A DNA stretch of 64,000 nt from Treponema sp. Lineage in GTDB: Bacteria > Spirochaetota > Spirochaetia > Treponematales > Treponemataceae. Position 1 is the stretch's first letter, and every line of letters begins with the position of its first letter. Position numbers and translations under genes: made by a program. Shown here one piece after another: positions 26,865 to 36,168 of this stretch. Below the pieces are notes generated by a model. That model had not been told where the DNA came from, did not search any database, and saw only the letters and a program-made list of their open reading frames with translations. The DNA lies in contig JAEEVR010000012.1 of assembly GCA_016290995.1 (NCBI GenBank), positions 1-64,000 of the forward strand, written 5' to 3'.

Positions 26865-28139
26865 ATGAAACTTAACACAAAGTGCGTGCAGGCGGGCTAC
26901 ACGCCCAAAAACGGAGAGCCGCGCCAAATCCCAATCGTTCAGTCAACCACTTTTAAATACGACACAAGCGAGGACATGGGCGCCTTGTTTGACTTGGAGG
27001 CGTCGGGATATTTTTATTCGCGCTTGCAAAACCCCACCTGCGATTTTGTCGCCGCAAAGATTGCCGCGCTCGAAGGCGGAGCGGCCGCCATGCTTACTTC
27101 CAGCGGACAGGCGGCGAACTTTTTCGCGCTCTTTAACATTTGCGAAAACGGCGGCCATATCGTAGCCTCGTCTTCGATCTACGGCGGAACATTCAACTTG
27201 ATTAGCGTGACTATGGCCAAGATGGGAATTCAAACCACTTTCGTTTCGCCCGACGCTAGCGAAGAGGAACTCTCCGCCGCCTTTAGGCCAAACACAAAGG
27301 CGCTTTTTGGCGAGACAATCGCAAACCCGGCGCTCACAGTTTTGGACATAGAAAAGTTCGCCAAAGTCGCGCACGCGCATGGCGTTCCGCTTATCGTTGA
27401 CAACACCTTTCCGACGCCGGTTCACTGCAGGCCGATAGAGTGGGGCGCGGACATCGTAACCCATTCCACCACAAAATACATGGACGGCCACGGTTCCTGC
27501 GTTGGCGGAGCGATTGTTGACTCAGGAAATTTTGATTGGTTGGCCCACGCGGACAAGTTCCCCGGCCTTTGCGAGCCCGACGAATCTTACCACGGAATCG
27601 CCTACGCCAAAAAGTTTGGCCAAGCGGGCGCCTTTATCACAAAGGCGACGGCGCAATTGATGCGAGACTTTGGCTGCAGCCAATCGCCGCAAAGCGCCTT
27701 TATCCTTAACCTTGGCTTGGAGTCCTTGCACGTCCGAATGGCGCGCCACGCGGAAAACGGCCAAGCCGTCGCCGAATTTTTGTCATCAAGCGACAAAGTG
27801 GCCGCGGTTAACTATTCGGGCTTGCCTGGCGACAAGTATCACGCGCTTGCCCAAAAGTATTTGCCAAACGGTGGATGCGGCGTAGTAAGCTTTGAGCTTA
27901 AGGGAGGCCGAGAAGCCGCCGGAAAGTTTATGAAGGCTCTTAAAGTTTTTGCAATAGAAACGCATGTCGCCGACGCGCGCTCCTGCTGCCTTAATCCGGC
28001 GACCAGCACCCACCGCCAAATGTCCGACGAGCAGCTTGCCGCCGCCGGAATCCCAGCCGGCCTCATCCGCCTTTCTTGCGGCCTTGAAGACAAGGAAGAC
28101 TTGGTTTCCGATCTTAAGCAGGCGCTTGAAGCGGTGTGA
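26865..28139 (+). CDS. metY: O-acetylhomoserine sulfhydrylase / aminocarboxypropyltransferase
   Basis: PIVQSTTFKYDTSEDMG...YSRLQNPTCD...LIVDNTFPTPVHCRPIEWGADIVTHSTTKYMDGHG. Confidence 0.92.
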   Translation: MKLNTKCVQAGYTPKNGEPRQIPIVQSTTFKYDTSEDMGALFDLEASGYFYSRLQNPTCDFVAAKIAALEGGAAAMLTSSGQAANFFALFNICENGGHIVASSSIYGGTFNLISVTMAKMGIQTTFVSPDASEEELSAAFRPNTKALFGETIANPALTVLDIEKFAKVAHAHGVPLIVDNTFPTPVHCRPIEWGADIVTHSTTKYMDGHGSCVGGAIVDSGNFDWLAHADKFPGLCEPDESYHGIAYAKKFGQAGAFITKATAQLMRDFGCSQSPQSAFILNLGLESLHVRMARHAENGQAVAEFLSSSDKVAAVNYSGLPGDKYHALAQKYLPNGGCGVVSFELKGGREAAGKFMKALKVFAIETHVADARSCCLNPATSTHRQMSDEQLAAAGIPAGLIRLSCGLEDKEDLVSDLKQALEAV

Positions 28140-28164
28140 TAAAATTTTGGTAGATAACAAAAAG

Positions 28165-28191
28165 GCCCGCGAACGACGCGGGCTTTTTTTT
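28165..28191 (+). terminator. Intrinsic terminator after metY
   Basis: gcccgcg-aacga-cgcgggc-TTTTTTTT. Confidence 0.9.
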
Positions 28192-28205
28192 GTTGCGCGA
28201 TAATT

Positions 28206-29066
28206 TTAAAACTTTCCGTGAATAAGGTTCCACGCCACCGAGCCGCGGATTATTTCCAAGGGCGGAAGGTCGTCGCGTTTGAACCAGCGGGCTTCGGCGA
28301 TTTCTTCTTCTTGCAAGACCAAGTCGCCGCTTTGCCAGTCTGCCGTATAGGCCAGCATCAATTGGTCGGGAAAGGGCCAGCTTTGGCTTCCGACAGCCTT
28401 TATGTTTTTGATTTCAAGCCCGACTTCTTCTTTAACTTCGCGCCTGACCGCTTCGACCGCGGATTCGCCAAGCTCCATAAAGCCTGCCACACAGGAAAAA
28501 AAGTCTCTGGCAGCGCGCTTGTTCCTTACCAAAAGAATTTCGTCGCCGCGGCTTATCAATACGATCACGCACGGCTCGATTCGCGGATAAAGCTTAAAGG
28601 AACACGCGGGACAGTTTAGAGCCGTTTCCGCCTTGTCGTTTTGGAATGCCGCGCCGCATTTGGGACAGTGGCGGTATGTGTCGCGCCAAAACAAAATGCC
28701 TTTTGCGCGCAAGGCCATTTTGGCTTGCACAGGATTTTGATAGCAGAATTCCCGCAGGGTGATAAAGCTGGCGCCGCTATCGCCAAAAGTGTTTGCAAGA
28801 CCAGAAGGCGCGGCCGCGTTTTGGCCGTCCAAAGATTCGGGTTTCTTCGCGATTTTTGCGGCAAGATAATTTTGCGGCTGTTCAATTATTTGGCAGTCAA
28901 GGTTGAACTCTTCTGTTTGCGCGGCGACAAAGGCGTCATAAAAATTTTTGTCGGGAAGCGTTCCGCCGACAAGAAGAAGTTCCCTGTCGCAAAAAATGTA
29001 TCGCGCGGTCGCGCCGTTTTTGGCGTTTTCAAAGTCCGCGCCGTTGGATTGGTCTAGAATTGGCAT
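28206..29066 (-). CDS. nudC: NADH pyrophosphatase (NUDIX, zinc ribbon)
   Basis: CPKCGAAF...CPACSFKLYPRIEPCVIVLI; Nudix box GFMELGESAVEAVRREVKEEVGLEI. Confidence 0.92.
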   Translation of the reverse strand: MPILDQSNGADFENAKNGATARYIFCDRELLLVGGTLPDKNFYDAFVAAQTEEFNLDCQIIEQPQNYLAAKIAKKPESLDGQNAAAPSGLANTFGDSGASFITLREFCYQNPVQAKMALRAKGILFWRDTYRHCPKCGAAFQNDKAETALNCPACSFKLYPRIEPCVIVLISRGDEILLVRNKRAARDFFSCVAGFMELGESAVEAVRREVKEEVGLEIKNIKAVGSQSWPFPDQLMLAYTADWQSGDLVLQEEEIAEARWFKRDDLPPLEIIRGSVAWNLIHGKF

Positions 29067-29072
29067 GTTGTT

Positions 29073-29102
29073 ATTCTAGCGCTATTGCCGCGATTCTTGC
29101 AA
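29073..29102 (-). promoter_or_regulatory. Promoter of nudC, predicted leaderless
   Basis: TTGCAA (29102-29097)-N18-TAGAAT (29078-29073)-6 nt-ATG 29066. Confidence 0.6.
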
Positions 29103-29268
29103 GAGAGTCATTTTCTTATATATCTTTTAGCGTTATTCTTGTAGAATTTTTATCAAAACGATAATATAGTGTTGATGTAAAAACAAATACGTAGGAGAAA
29201 GCCTGATTCAAACGGGGTGAATCTTATTTATAAAAAGGAATAGATATGGTAACGATTGCGAAAACAAA

Positions 29269-29751
29269 ATGCTGGAGCTGGGCGCGGATTCTTTTTGGAA
29301 CTGGGATGTAGGCAAAAATCTTATGCATAAAATATTCGGAACAAAGGAAAACTCGGACTATGTTGACCGTGAAGGCTCTTACCTGATTCCTGTAAAAGAC
29401 GGCAGGGTTGGAATTGTAAAAACACCCAAGGGATTTTTCTTTCTCGGGGGTGGCATCGAAAAATGTGAAAGCCACATCGAATGCATAAAACGCGAGTGCC
29501 TGGAAGAAGCGGGCTATGAAGCTACTGTCGGCGAAGAAATCTGTTCCGCGGAATCGTATTTTTTGCATGAAACAATCGGCTATTTCCATCCGATTCAAAC
29601 ATATTATGCAGGAAGTCTGACTGAAAAAAAATCTGAGCCTACGGACAACGACCATAAATTCATGTGGATTGACTGCGGAGAACTTCGCGGCAAAATGTAT
29701 CTTGAAATGCAGAACTGGGCTCTGGAAAGGGCATTGGTTCAACAGGAGTAA
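29269..29751 (+). CDS. NUDIX hydrolase (start uncertain)
   Basis: GGGIEKCESHIECIKRECLEEAGYEATVGEEI Nudix box; local region AT-richer than neighbours. Confidence 0.8.
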   Translation: MLELGADSFWNWDVGKNLMHKIFGTKENSDYVDREGSYLIPVKDGRVGIVKTPKGFFFLGGGIEKCESHIECIKRECLEEAGYEATVGEEICSAESYFLHETIGYFHPIQTYYAGSLTEKKSEPTDNDHKFMWIDCGELRGKMYLEMQNWALERALVQQE

Positions 29752-29753
29752 AA

Positions 29754-30013
29754 ATGCTTTTGTTAGTTGTAGACACGCAAAAGGGATGTTTTAACGAAAA
29801 TCTTTTTGCTTTTGAGACTGTAAAGGAAAACATCAAGCGCCTGATTGCGGAGGCTCGCAAAAATGGCATAGAGGTCTGCTATGTTCAGCATGACGACGGA
29901 CCCGGCGAGGATTTGAACATGGCTTTAACATCATCATTCCCTCTTATGCAAAAGTAATTTCTGTTGAACAGGCAATCGAACTTTTAAAATCTGAAATAAC
30001 AATAGAGGGATAG
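29754..30013 (+). pseudogene. Decayed isochorismatase-like cysteine hydrolase (internal deletions plus frameshift)
   Basis: Intact N-terminus MLLLVVDTQKGCFNENLFAFETVKENIKRLIAEARKNGIEVCYVQHDDGPGEDL, then out-of-frame remnant FNIIIPSYAKVISVEQAIELLKSEITIEG* (29924-30013). Confidence 0.8.
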
Positions 30014-30016
30014 ATT

Positions 30017-30466
30017 ATGGAAATTCGTGAATTGAACGAAGACGATTTGGAGTCGCTGGTAAAATTGTACGAGCAGCTTGACGGCTCAAACGAAGGCTTT
30101 ACGGCGGAAGCCGCGCGCTCGGTTTGGAAAAGCGAAATCGAGGGCAACAAAAACATAAAATATTTTGGCGCGATTGAGGACGGAAAAGTCGTTTCAACTT
30201 GCTTTTGTCTTATAATCCCAAATCTTACGCGGCTTGGAAGCTCGGCTTGCTTTGTCGAGAACGTCGTTACCGACAAGGATCACAGGGGACAAGGGCTTGG
30301 CAAAAAAATCATGGAAAGGGCGATCGCTTTTGCCCGCGAAAGAGACTGCTACAAAGTGATTTTGGAAAGCGCCAGCTTTAGGAAAGAAGCCCATCAGTTT
30401 TACAAGAACTTGGGCTTTGACGGCGACTCCAAAAAGGCGTTCATAATGAAGCTTAAGGATTACTAG
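30017..30466 (+). CDS. GNAT family N-acetyltransferase
   Basis: MEIRELNEDDLESLVKLYEQ...FVENVVTDKDHRGQGLGKKIMERAIAFARERDCYKVIL. Confidence 0.9.
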   Translation: MEIRELNEDDLESLVKLYEQLDGSNEGFTAEAARSVWKSEIEGNKNIKYFGAIEDGKVVSTCFCLIIPNLTRLGSSACFVENVVTDKDHRGQGLGKKIMERAIAFARERDCYKVILESASFRKEAHQFYKNLGFDGDSKKAFIMKLKDY

Positions 30467-30500
30467 AAAAGCGATGACAAGACGAGTTTAATGCCGCCGC

Positions 30501-31373
30501 TTATTCTTCCAGCGCCTCGCGCAGCCAGCCTGTGATTCCTTGCGGCAGGCTGGGGTCCATCGGCTTTCCGTTGTCAAAGGTCAAGTTGCAGTGCATTGGA
30601 TTGACAAGACAGTGCTGGCCCATTTCCATTCCAAAGTTGATTGACGCTATTCCGCCGTCGCCGTTGTAAACCCATTCTGGGGTAAAGACTCGGCTTCCTT
30701 TCATTTTGCTTATGCGGTCAAGGCGGGGCGCTATGTCTTTTTCAAAGTCCACAAGCTCGTCATGCTTTCCGATTGCAAAGAAGGTTTTTATTCCGTTCCG
30801 CTCGTAGAGGTCCAGTGTCGCGTCGTCGGGAATGTGGCCGCCTCCGATTGGAACGATGATGTCAAAAAAATCAGGGTAGGCCGCGGCCAGCTTAAAGCAC
30901 ATTGTGGCGCCGCTGGAATTTCCGTAGAGGACTTTTTTGGAGACGCGTCCGGCCGCGCGCGTTTTTTCGAAATTGCAAACCAAGTCGCGGACGCGCGGAA
31001 GGTATGAGTCGTCCCAGCTGTCCACGCATTGTCCTTTTTCATCGCGGCGTTCGGCTGCAAGCGGAACGAGTATGTACGCGCCGCCAAGCGCTTTTTGATA
31101 TTCCTCTTTTGAATAGAATTCCGCGCCTGCGTAGTTTATGCATACGTCGCCTTCAAGGGCGTTTCCGTAACCGTGCATAAAAATCAAGACTGGATATTTT
31201 TTGTCCTTGGCCCAGCCGTGTTCCGTGGGGTCGTAAAAGTAGTAGTCCATGCCGCCAAAATTTTCTTTGTGAAAGCGGTCAAAGTATTCTCCAACCTTGT
31301 AGGTCGGCTCGTATGACACAAAGGCGCCTTCCGGCATCTGGTCCGCCCACGGCGGCAAAATCTTTTCGCTCAT
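30501..31373 (-). CDS. Alpha/beta hydrolase, esterase/PHB-depolymerase-like
   Basis: YPVLIFMHGYGN, VLYGNSSGATMCFKLAAAYPD. Confidence 0.75.
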   Translation of the reverse strand: MSEKILPPWADQMPEGAFVSYEPTYKVGEYFDRFHKENFGGMDYYFYDPTEHGWAKDKKYPVLIFMHGYGNALEGDVCINYAGAEFYSKEEYQKALGGAYILVPLAAERRDEKGQCVDSWDDSYLPRVRDLVCNFEKTRAAGRVSKKVLYGNSSGATMCFKLAAAYPDFFDIIVPIGGGHIPDDATLDLYERNGIKTFFAIGKHDELVDFEKDIAPRLDRISKMKGSRVFTPEWVYNGDGGIASINFGMEMGQHCLVNPMHCNLTFDNGKPMDPSLPQGITGWLREALEE

Positions 31374-31394
31374 GATTTTCTTCCTTTTTTGTTT

Positions 31395-32207
31395 TCACGC
31401 TCCCGCGCTCCCATAATGTTTTAAGCCATTTTTCCAAAAAGCGCAAGAAGCCGTTCCCGCGATTAACGCGACAAGGGGAGCGGCGAAGCGCAAGGCCGGG
31501 AATGGCACGTCCTTTTCCAAAAGCAGCGCGACCGGGTAAAAGCCCGTAAAAGCGTAGGGCACAATAAAGGTCAAAAGTGTTTGCATTCCCTTGGAATAAA
31601 TTCCAAGCGGGTAGTCGGTGTAGTTCTTTAGGCCGTAATTGTTGTTGGTCAAAAGCGAAACTATTTCTTCGCTCTTAATCGCCCAAAAGCTTATCGTTCC
31701 CGTAAAAATCGTTATCGCGCTGAATATCACAAAGGCGCTGATCATGTTGAGCGCGTAAAACAAAAGCGACGCGGCCGTCCAGCTAATGTTCAACTGCCTC
31801 ATGCTGTAAATCCAAAAGAAGGCGGCAAAGCCCAGCCGCGGAAGAAATGTGTACTCAAACTGCTGCAAGACCAAGTACAAAAGCGGATTGATCGGCCGCG
31901 TCAAATACAAGTCAAACTTTCCCGTGCGGACAAGCTCTCCCATTTGCTTCATCGGCTTCCAAAACAAAAAGCAGCTGAGGCTGTAGGTAAGCCAGCTGGT
32001 CGTGAACATGAACAAAACTTCGTCGCGACTCCAGCCAGCTATTCCGTCAAAGTTGTGGAAGATAACCATAAAGCCCGCGATGTACACGCCGATCAAAATT
32101 ATGTTCGCCACCATCTCGAACAAGAGCGCGCAATGGTAGGCCATCTTTCCCTTTACGTATATCGCGACAAAATGCTTGTACATCTTGAACAAATTCTTAG
32201 CGCTCAT
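31395..32207 (-). CDS. ABC-2 type exporter permease
   Basis: Polytopic; VRTGKFDLYLTRPINPLLYL. Confidence 0.82.
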   Translation of the reverse strand: MSAKNLFKMYKHFVAIYVKGKMAYHCALLFEMVANIILIGVYIAGFMVIFHNFDGIAGWSRDEVLFMFTTSWLTYSLSCFLFWKPMKQMGELVRTGKFDLYLTRPINPLLYLVLQQFEYTFLPRLGFAAFFWIYSMRQLNISWTAASLLFYALNMISAFVIFSAITIFTGTISFWAIKSEEIVSLLTNNNYGLKNYTDYPLGIYSKGMQTLLTFIVPYAFTGFYPVALLLEKDVPFPALRFAAPLVALIAGTASCAFWKNGLKHYGSAGA

Positions 32208-32208
32208 A

Positions 32209-33000
32209 TCAGCCTCCTTGGACAACCAACTTCTTTGTTCCGACCGCCCAAGTTATTTTTGTAAGGCCGAACAAAATCAAAAGCCAAAAAATCTGGACAG
32301 CCAGTTTTGCGTAAATCGTCTTTGCGTCCATCGGGCTTGTGATTATCGTAACGGGAATTTCGTACATCGCCCGGAAGGGCAAAAAGGCGTTGAGCGTTTT
32401 TAGAAAGTCCGGGAACATCGCGCAGGGAATCCACGAGCCCGAAAGCAATTTGTAAAACGCTCCCATCAACATGTTGAGCGGCCAAGTGACGATAAGCCAA
32501 AAGGCCATCAAGCCGATGACAAGCGAATACAAAAATTGTATCGCGTATGAAAGCAAAACCGACGCGGCCGCAAAGGGAAGCTGTTCCGCGCAAACAAGCG
32601 GCATCCTAAAAAAGAGCGCTGCTGCGATTGCCAGCGGAAGGCAGCAAGACAAAAATCGCACTACGCTCGCTCCGACGTGCTTGGCGAATACAAGAGCGTT
32701 AAAGTTTATCGGCCTTATAAGCTGAACGGCAATGTCGCCCGTGTGGATTTGTTCGTTTATCCACAAAATCGCGTCGCACTCCATAAAGCTAGAGATGATT
32801 GTTGCCACAATCACGTAGCGCAAGGTTCCTTCCTTTGTCATCGCAAGCGGAACTTTTGCCTGCGACATAAAGAGCGCGGACCACAAGCAGTACTGCATGT
32901 AAAGGTAGACGACCTTTGACAAAAAGCCCGCCCAAATTGAGCTCTTGTATGCGACGCGCTCCTTTATTCCAATTATTATGTAATCAAGATACTTGCGCAT
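32209..33000 (-). CDS. ABC-2 type exporter permease
   Basis: Polytopic; INEQIHTGDIAVQLIRPINFNALVF; operon with ATPase. Confidence 0.82.
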   Translation of the reverse strand: MRKYLDYIIIGIKERVAYKSSIWAGFLSKVVYLYMQYCLWSALFMSQAKVPLAMTKEGTLRYVIVATIISSFMECDAILWINEQIHTGDIAVQLIRPINFNALVFAKHVGASVVRFLSCCLPLAIAAALFFRMPLVCAEQLPFAAASVLLSYAIQFLYSLVIGLMAFWLIVTWPLNMLMGAFYKLLSGSWIPCAMFPDFLKTLNAFLPFRAMYEIPVTIITSPMDAKTIYAKLAVQIFWLLILFGLTKITWAVGTKKLVVQGG

Positions 33001-33766
33001 TGTCCACGTCTCCCTGTCTGATGATTCCGTTCAAATAAATCTTCTTGATGATTTCCTCAAGGTCTGTCGTCTTGTACAGCGCCTTGAGTTCTGTCAAGTT
33101 TCCGTCGTAAAGCAAAACGCCCTTGTCGATTACCATCATTTTTTCGCAGAGCGTTTCAATGTCCGAAACGTCGTGGGTCGTCAAAATGACGGTCGTCTTT
33201 CGCTCCTTGTTGACTTGCAAAATAAAGTTTCGGATTCGTTCCTTGGAAAGGACGTCGATTCCGATTGTCGGTTCGTCCAAGAACAAAATCTCCGGGTTGT
33301 GGAGGAGCGACGCCGCAAGGTCGGCCTTCATTCTTTGGCCAAGGCTCAAAAGGCGCGGCGGCTGGCCTATGAATTCGTCAAGGCCAAGAATGTCGGTGAA
33401 CATTTCCATGTTGCGCTTGTAGTCCGCCTCGGGAACGCCGTACATGTCCTTAAAAAGCTTTAGCGTGTCCAGTACCGGAATGTCCCAGCACAAAACGCTC
33501 TTTTGTCCGAATACCGTTCCGATTTTGAGCATTATCTTTTTGCGGTCCTTGGGGTAGGCCAAGCCGTTTATGCTGACGCTTCCGCCGTCTGGCGTGAGAA
33601 TGCCGGTGAGCATTTTTATCGTCGTGGACTTTCCCGCGCCGTTGGGGCCCACAAAGGCCGTGATTTTTCCGTCCGGGATTTCAAACGAAACCTTGTCCAC
33701 GGCGGTCTTGAAGGACTTTTTCTTTAGCCTGTAAATTTTTGTCAAATTGTTTGCGATTACGCTCAT
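32984..33766 (-). CDS. ABC transporter ATP-binding protein
   Basis: FVGPNGAGKSTTIKML, LSLGQRMKADLAASLLHNPEILFLDEPTIGID; start MSVIANN at 33766 with GGAGG. Confidence 0.92.
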   Translation of the reverse strand: MSVIANNLTKIYRLKKKSFKTAVDKVSFEIPDGKITAFVGPNGAGKSTTIKMLTGILTPDGGSVSINGLAYPKDRKKIMLKIGTVFGQKSVLCWDIPVLDTLKLFKDMYGVPEADYKRNMEMFTDILGLDEFIGQPPRLLSLGQRMKADLAASLLHNPEILFLDEPTIGIDVLSKERIRNFILQVNKERKTTVILTTHDVSDIETLCEKMMVIDKGVLLYDGNLTELKALYKTTDLEEIIKKIYLNGIIRQGDVDNAQVS

Positions 33767-33880
33767 TTTTGCTTGAACCTCCGTTTGTTTTTCTGTATAA
33801 TAGCGAAAAATTAACAATTAGTAAAATGAATTGTTTAGATTAAAATAATCGAAAATATCGATACTATAAAGGAGGCGGAT

Positions 33881-34765
33881 ATGAACATCTTTCAACTGGA
33901 AACCTTTCTAAAAATCGCGGAGACAAAAAACTTCACCACGGCGGGAAACATTTTGGGCTACGCGCAGTCAACCGTCACGGCGCAAATAAAGGGCCTGGAA
34001 GACGAGCTGGGCTGCCTCTTGTTCGAGCGGCTTGGAAAGTCCATCGTCCTTACCGCGGAAGGCGAAAAGCTTTGCGGCTACGCCGAAAAGATGCTGCAAC
34101 TAAAGCGCGAGATTTTTTTGGAAGTTCCGCCGTCAAAGGAGCCTTGCGGAATCATAAAGCTTGGCGTTTCCGAGTCGATGTGCTACGACTTGCTTCCAAA
34201 AATTCTTTTAAAGTACCGCAAAAAGTACCCCAAGGTTGACATACAAATTTCTTTTATAAACCACGACACTTTTCCGCAAATGTTAAAAAATGGCGCCTTG
34301 GATTTGGTTTACACGCTCAACCCGATTATAGAAGAGGAAGGCCTTTTGCTTTTGCAAAAAAAGCGCGAAGAGCTGGCATTTTTCGCCAACCCCAACCATC
34401 CGCTTGCAAAGAAGGCGAGCGTGGCCGAAAAAGACCTTGCGGACGTTCCGCTTTTGCTTACAGGGCACAACTGCAACTTTAGGCATATGCTTTTGGAAGA
34501 CCTAAAGCGGAGCGGAATCGCTCCCCGCGTCGCGCTGGAAACCAGCAGCAAGGAAGTGCTAAAGCAGTTCGCGATCAACCAGCTGGGCGTGGCCTTTATG
34601 CCCGAGATGGCCGCCCGCGCCGAAGTCAAGGCAAAAAAACTAAAGCGCCTTGCTTGGAAGGGCGCCGACTTTGAGATTTATTCCCAGCTTATTGTCTGCA
34701 AAGACAAGCGCATCGGCGCCCCAATCGAGGCCCTGGAAAAGATGGTGATAGAAGGGGATGCGTAA
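33881..34765 (+). CDS. LysR-family transcriptional regulator
   Basis: MNIFQLETFLKIAETKNFTTAGNILGYAQSTVTAQIKGLEDELGCLLFERLGKSIVLTAEGE. Confidence 0.93.
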   Translation: MNIFQLETFLKIAETKNFTTAGNILGYAQSTVTAQIKGLEDELGCLLFERLGKSIVLTAEGEKLCGYAEKMLQLKREIFLEVPPSKEPCGIIKLGVSESMCYDLLPKILLKYRKKYPKVDIQISFINHDTFPQMLKNGALDLVYTLNPIIEEEGLLLLQKKREELAFFANPNHPLAKKASVAEKDLADVPLLLTGHNCNFRHMLLEDLKRSGIAPRVALETSSKEVLKQFAINQLGVAFMPEMAARAEVKAKKLKRLAWKGADFEIYSQLIVCKDKRIGAPIEALEKMVIEGDA

Positions 34766-34839
34766 AAAAAGCGTGACATTTTCCTCAATATGTGATAGAA
34801 TAATTACATTCATTTGAAAAAAGTGGTGGGGAAATCAAA

Positions 34840-35622
34840 ATGAGCGGCAGCGCAAGGCAAATCGCGATTATTACTGGAGCGGCGGGCGGACTTGGAAAAG
34901 AGTTTGTCCGACAAGTTATTGACGACGTTGACGAACTTTGGGCGATTGGCCGCAACGTGGAAAAACTTGAAGGCTTGAAGTCCGAATTTGGCGCGAAAAT
35001 CGTTCCGCTTAAAATGGACTTGTCCGACATAAAATCCTTTTCAAAACTCAGCGACAAATTAAAGGCGGAAGAAAAGAAATCCGCGCTTCAAATCCGTTGG
35101 CTTATCAACAACGCCGGCGTGGGCCGTTTTGGCGCGTCAAAGGATTTTACGACAGAAGAAATTTCCGTCAGCGTAACAACGCATTGCACGGCAATCGCGG
35201 CAATCTGCAACATTTGCATTCCTTATATGAAGGCCGGCGACCATCTTGTGAACGTCGCCTCGCAGTCCGCCTTTAGCCCGCTTCCTTACATGAACCTATA
35301 CGCGGCCACAAAGGCCTTTGTTTACAGCTACACCCGCGCTCTTGGCGAAGAGCTTCGCGAGTCGGGAATTGTCGTAACCGCCGTTTGTCCGGGCTGGATT
35401 CAAACCGCGCTTTTGCCCGAAAACCTAAACGGCCGTAAGGTAAAATTCCCGCTGATTGTCACCGCCGACAAGGTTGCCGCAAAAGCCATAAAAGACGCGC
35501 GGCGCGGAAAGGCCGTTTCGATTTACCGCTTTGCCGTCCGCGTCGTTGCCTGGCTCCAGCGCCATCTTCCCAACAGCTTGTCGGTAAAAATTTGGGCCGG
35601 TTCGGTCAAGCAGTACGTGTAA
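34840..35622 (+). CDS. Short-chain dehydrogenase/reductase
   Basis: IAIITGAAGGLGKEFVRQ, WLINNAGVGRFG, YAATKAFVYSYTRAL. Confidence 0.92.
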   Translation: MSGSARQIAIITGAAGGLGKEFVRQVIDDVDELWAIGRNVEKLEGLKSEFGAKIVPLKMDLSDIKSFSKLSDKLKAEEKKSALQIRWLINNAGVGRFGASKDFTTEEISVSVTTHCTAIAAICNICIPYMKAGDHLVNVASQSAFSPLPYMNLYAATKAFVYSYTRALGEELRESGIVVTAVCPGWIQTALLPENLNGRKVKFPLIVTADKVAAKAIKDARRGKAVSIYRFAVRVVAWLQRHLPNSLSVKIWAGSVKQYV

Positions 35623-35636
35623 AAAAGCGGCTGTAC

Positions 35637-35665
35637 TTGATTTTAAAGCCCAAATCTGATAGTAT
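35637..35665 (+). promoter_or_regulatory. Promoter of the pur operon, predicted leaderless purE
   Basis: TTGATT (35637-35642)-N17-TAGTAT (35660-35665)-6 nt-ATG 35672. Confidence 0.6.
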
Positions 35666-35671
35666 CCTTTT

Positions 35672-36163
35672 ATGAAAGTCGCTATCTTTTTTGGGTCAAA
35701 ATCCGACACTGAATCTATGAAAAAAGCCGCCGCCGTATTGAAGGAATTTGGCGTTGAATACAAGGCTTTTGTTATTTCCGCGCACAGGGCCGGCGAACTT
35801 TTAAGAAAGACCGTAAGCCAAGTTGAGGCCGACGGCTTTGAAGTGATTGTCGCCGGAGCGGGATTGGCGGCGGCGCTTCCAGGCGTTATCGCCGGAATGA
35901 CTACGCTCCCCGTAATCGGAGTGCCGCTTGAGTGCGTGTCGGACAAGTCCAACGGTTTGGGCGGAATGGACGCGCTTCTTTCTATCGTTCAAATGCCCCC
36001 GCAAATTCCCGTGGCGACAGTCGGAATCGGAAACGCAAAGAACGCCGCTTATTTGGCCGTTCAAATTCTTTCAATCAAATATCCTGAACTTAAAGAAAAG
36101 CTTTTGGCCTTTAGAAAAAAATTGGCCGACGACGCTCAATCCAACAAGGACATCGAACTATGA
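35672..36163 (+). CDS. purE: PurE, 5-(carboxyamino)imidazole ribonucleotide mutase / AIR carboxylase family
   Basis: FFGSKSDTESMKKAA, VISAHRAGELL, VIGVPLE, LLSIVQMPPQIPVATVGIGNAKNAAYLA. Confidence 0.92.
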   Translation: MKVAIFFGSKSDTESMKKAAAVLKEFGVEYKAFVISAHRAGELLRKTVSQVEADGFEVIVAGAGLAAALPGVIAGMTTLPVIGVPLECVSDKSNGLGGMDALLSIVQMPPQIPVATVGIGNAKNAAYLAVQILSIKYPELKEKLLAFRKKLADDAQSNKDIEL

Positions 36164-36168
36164 TTCAA

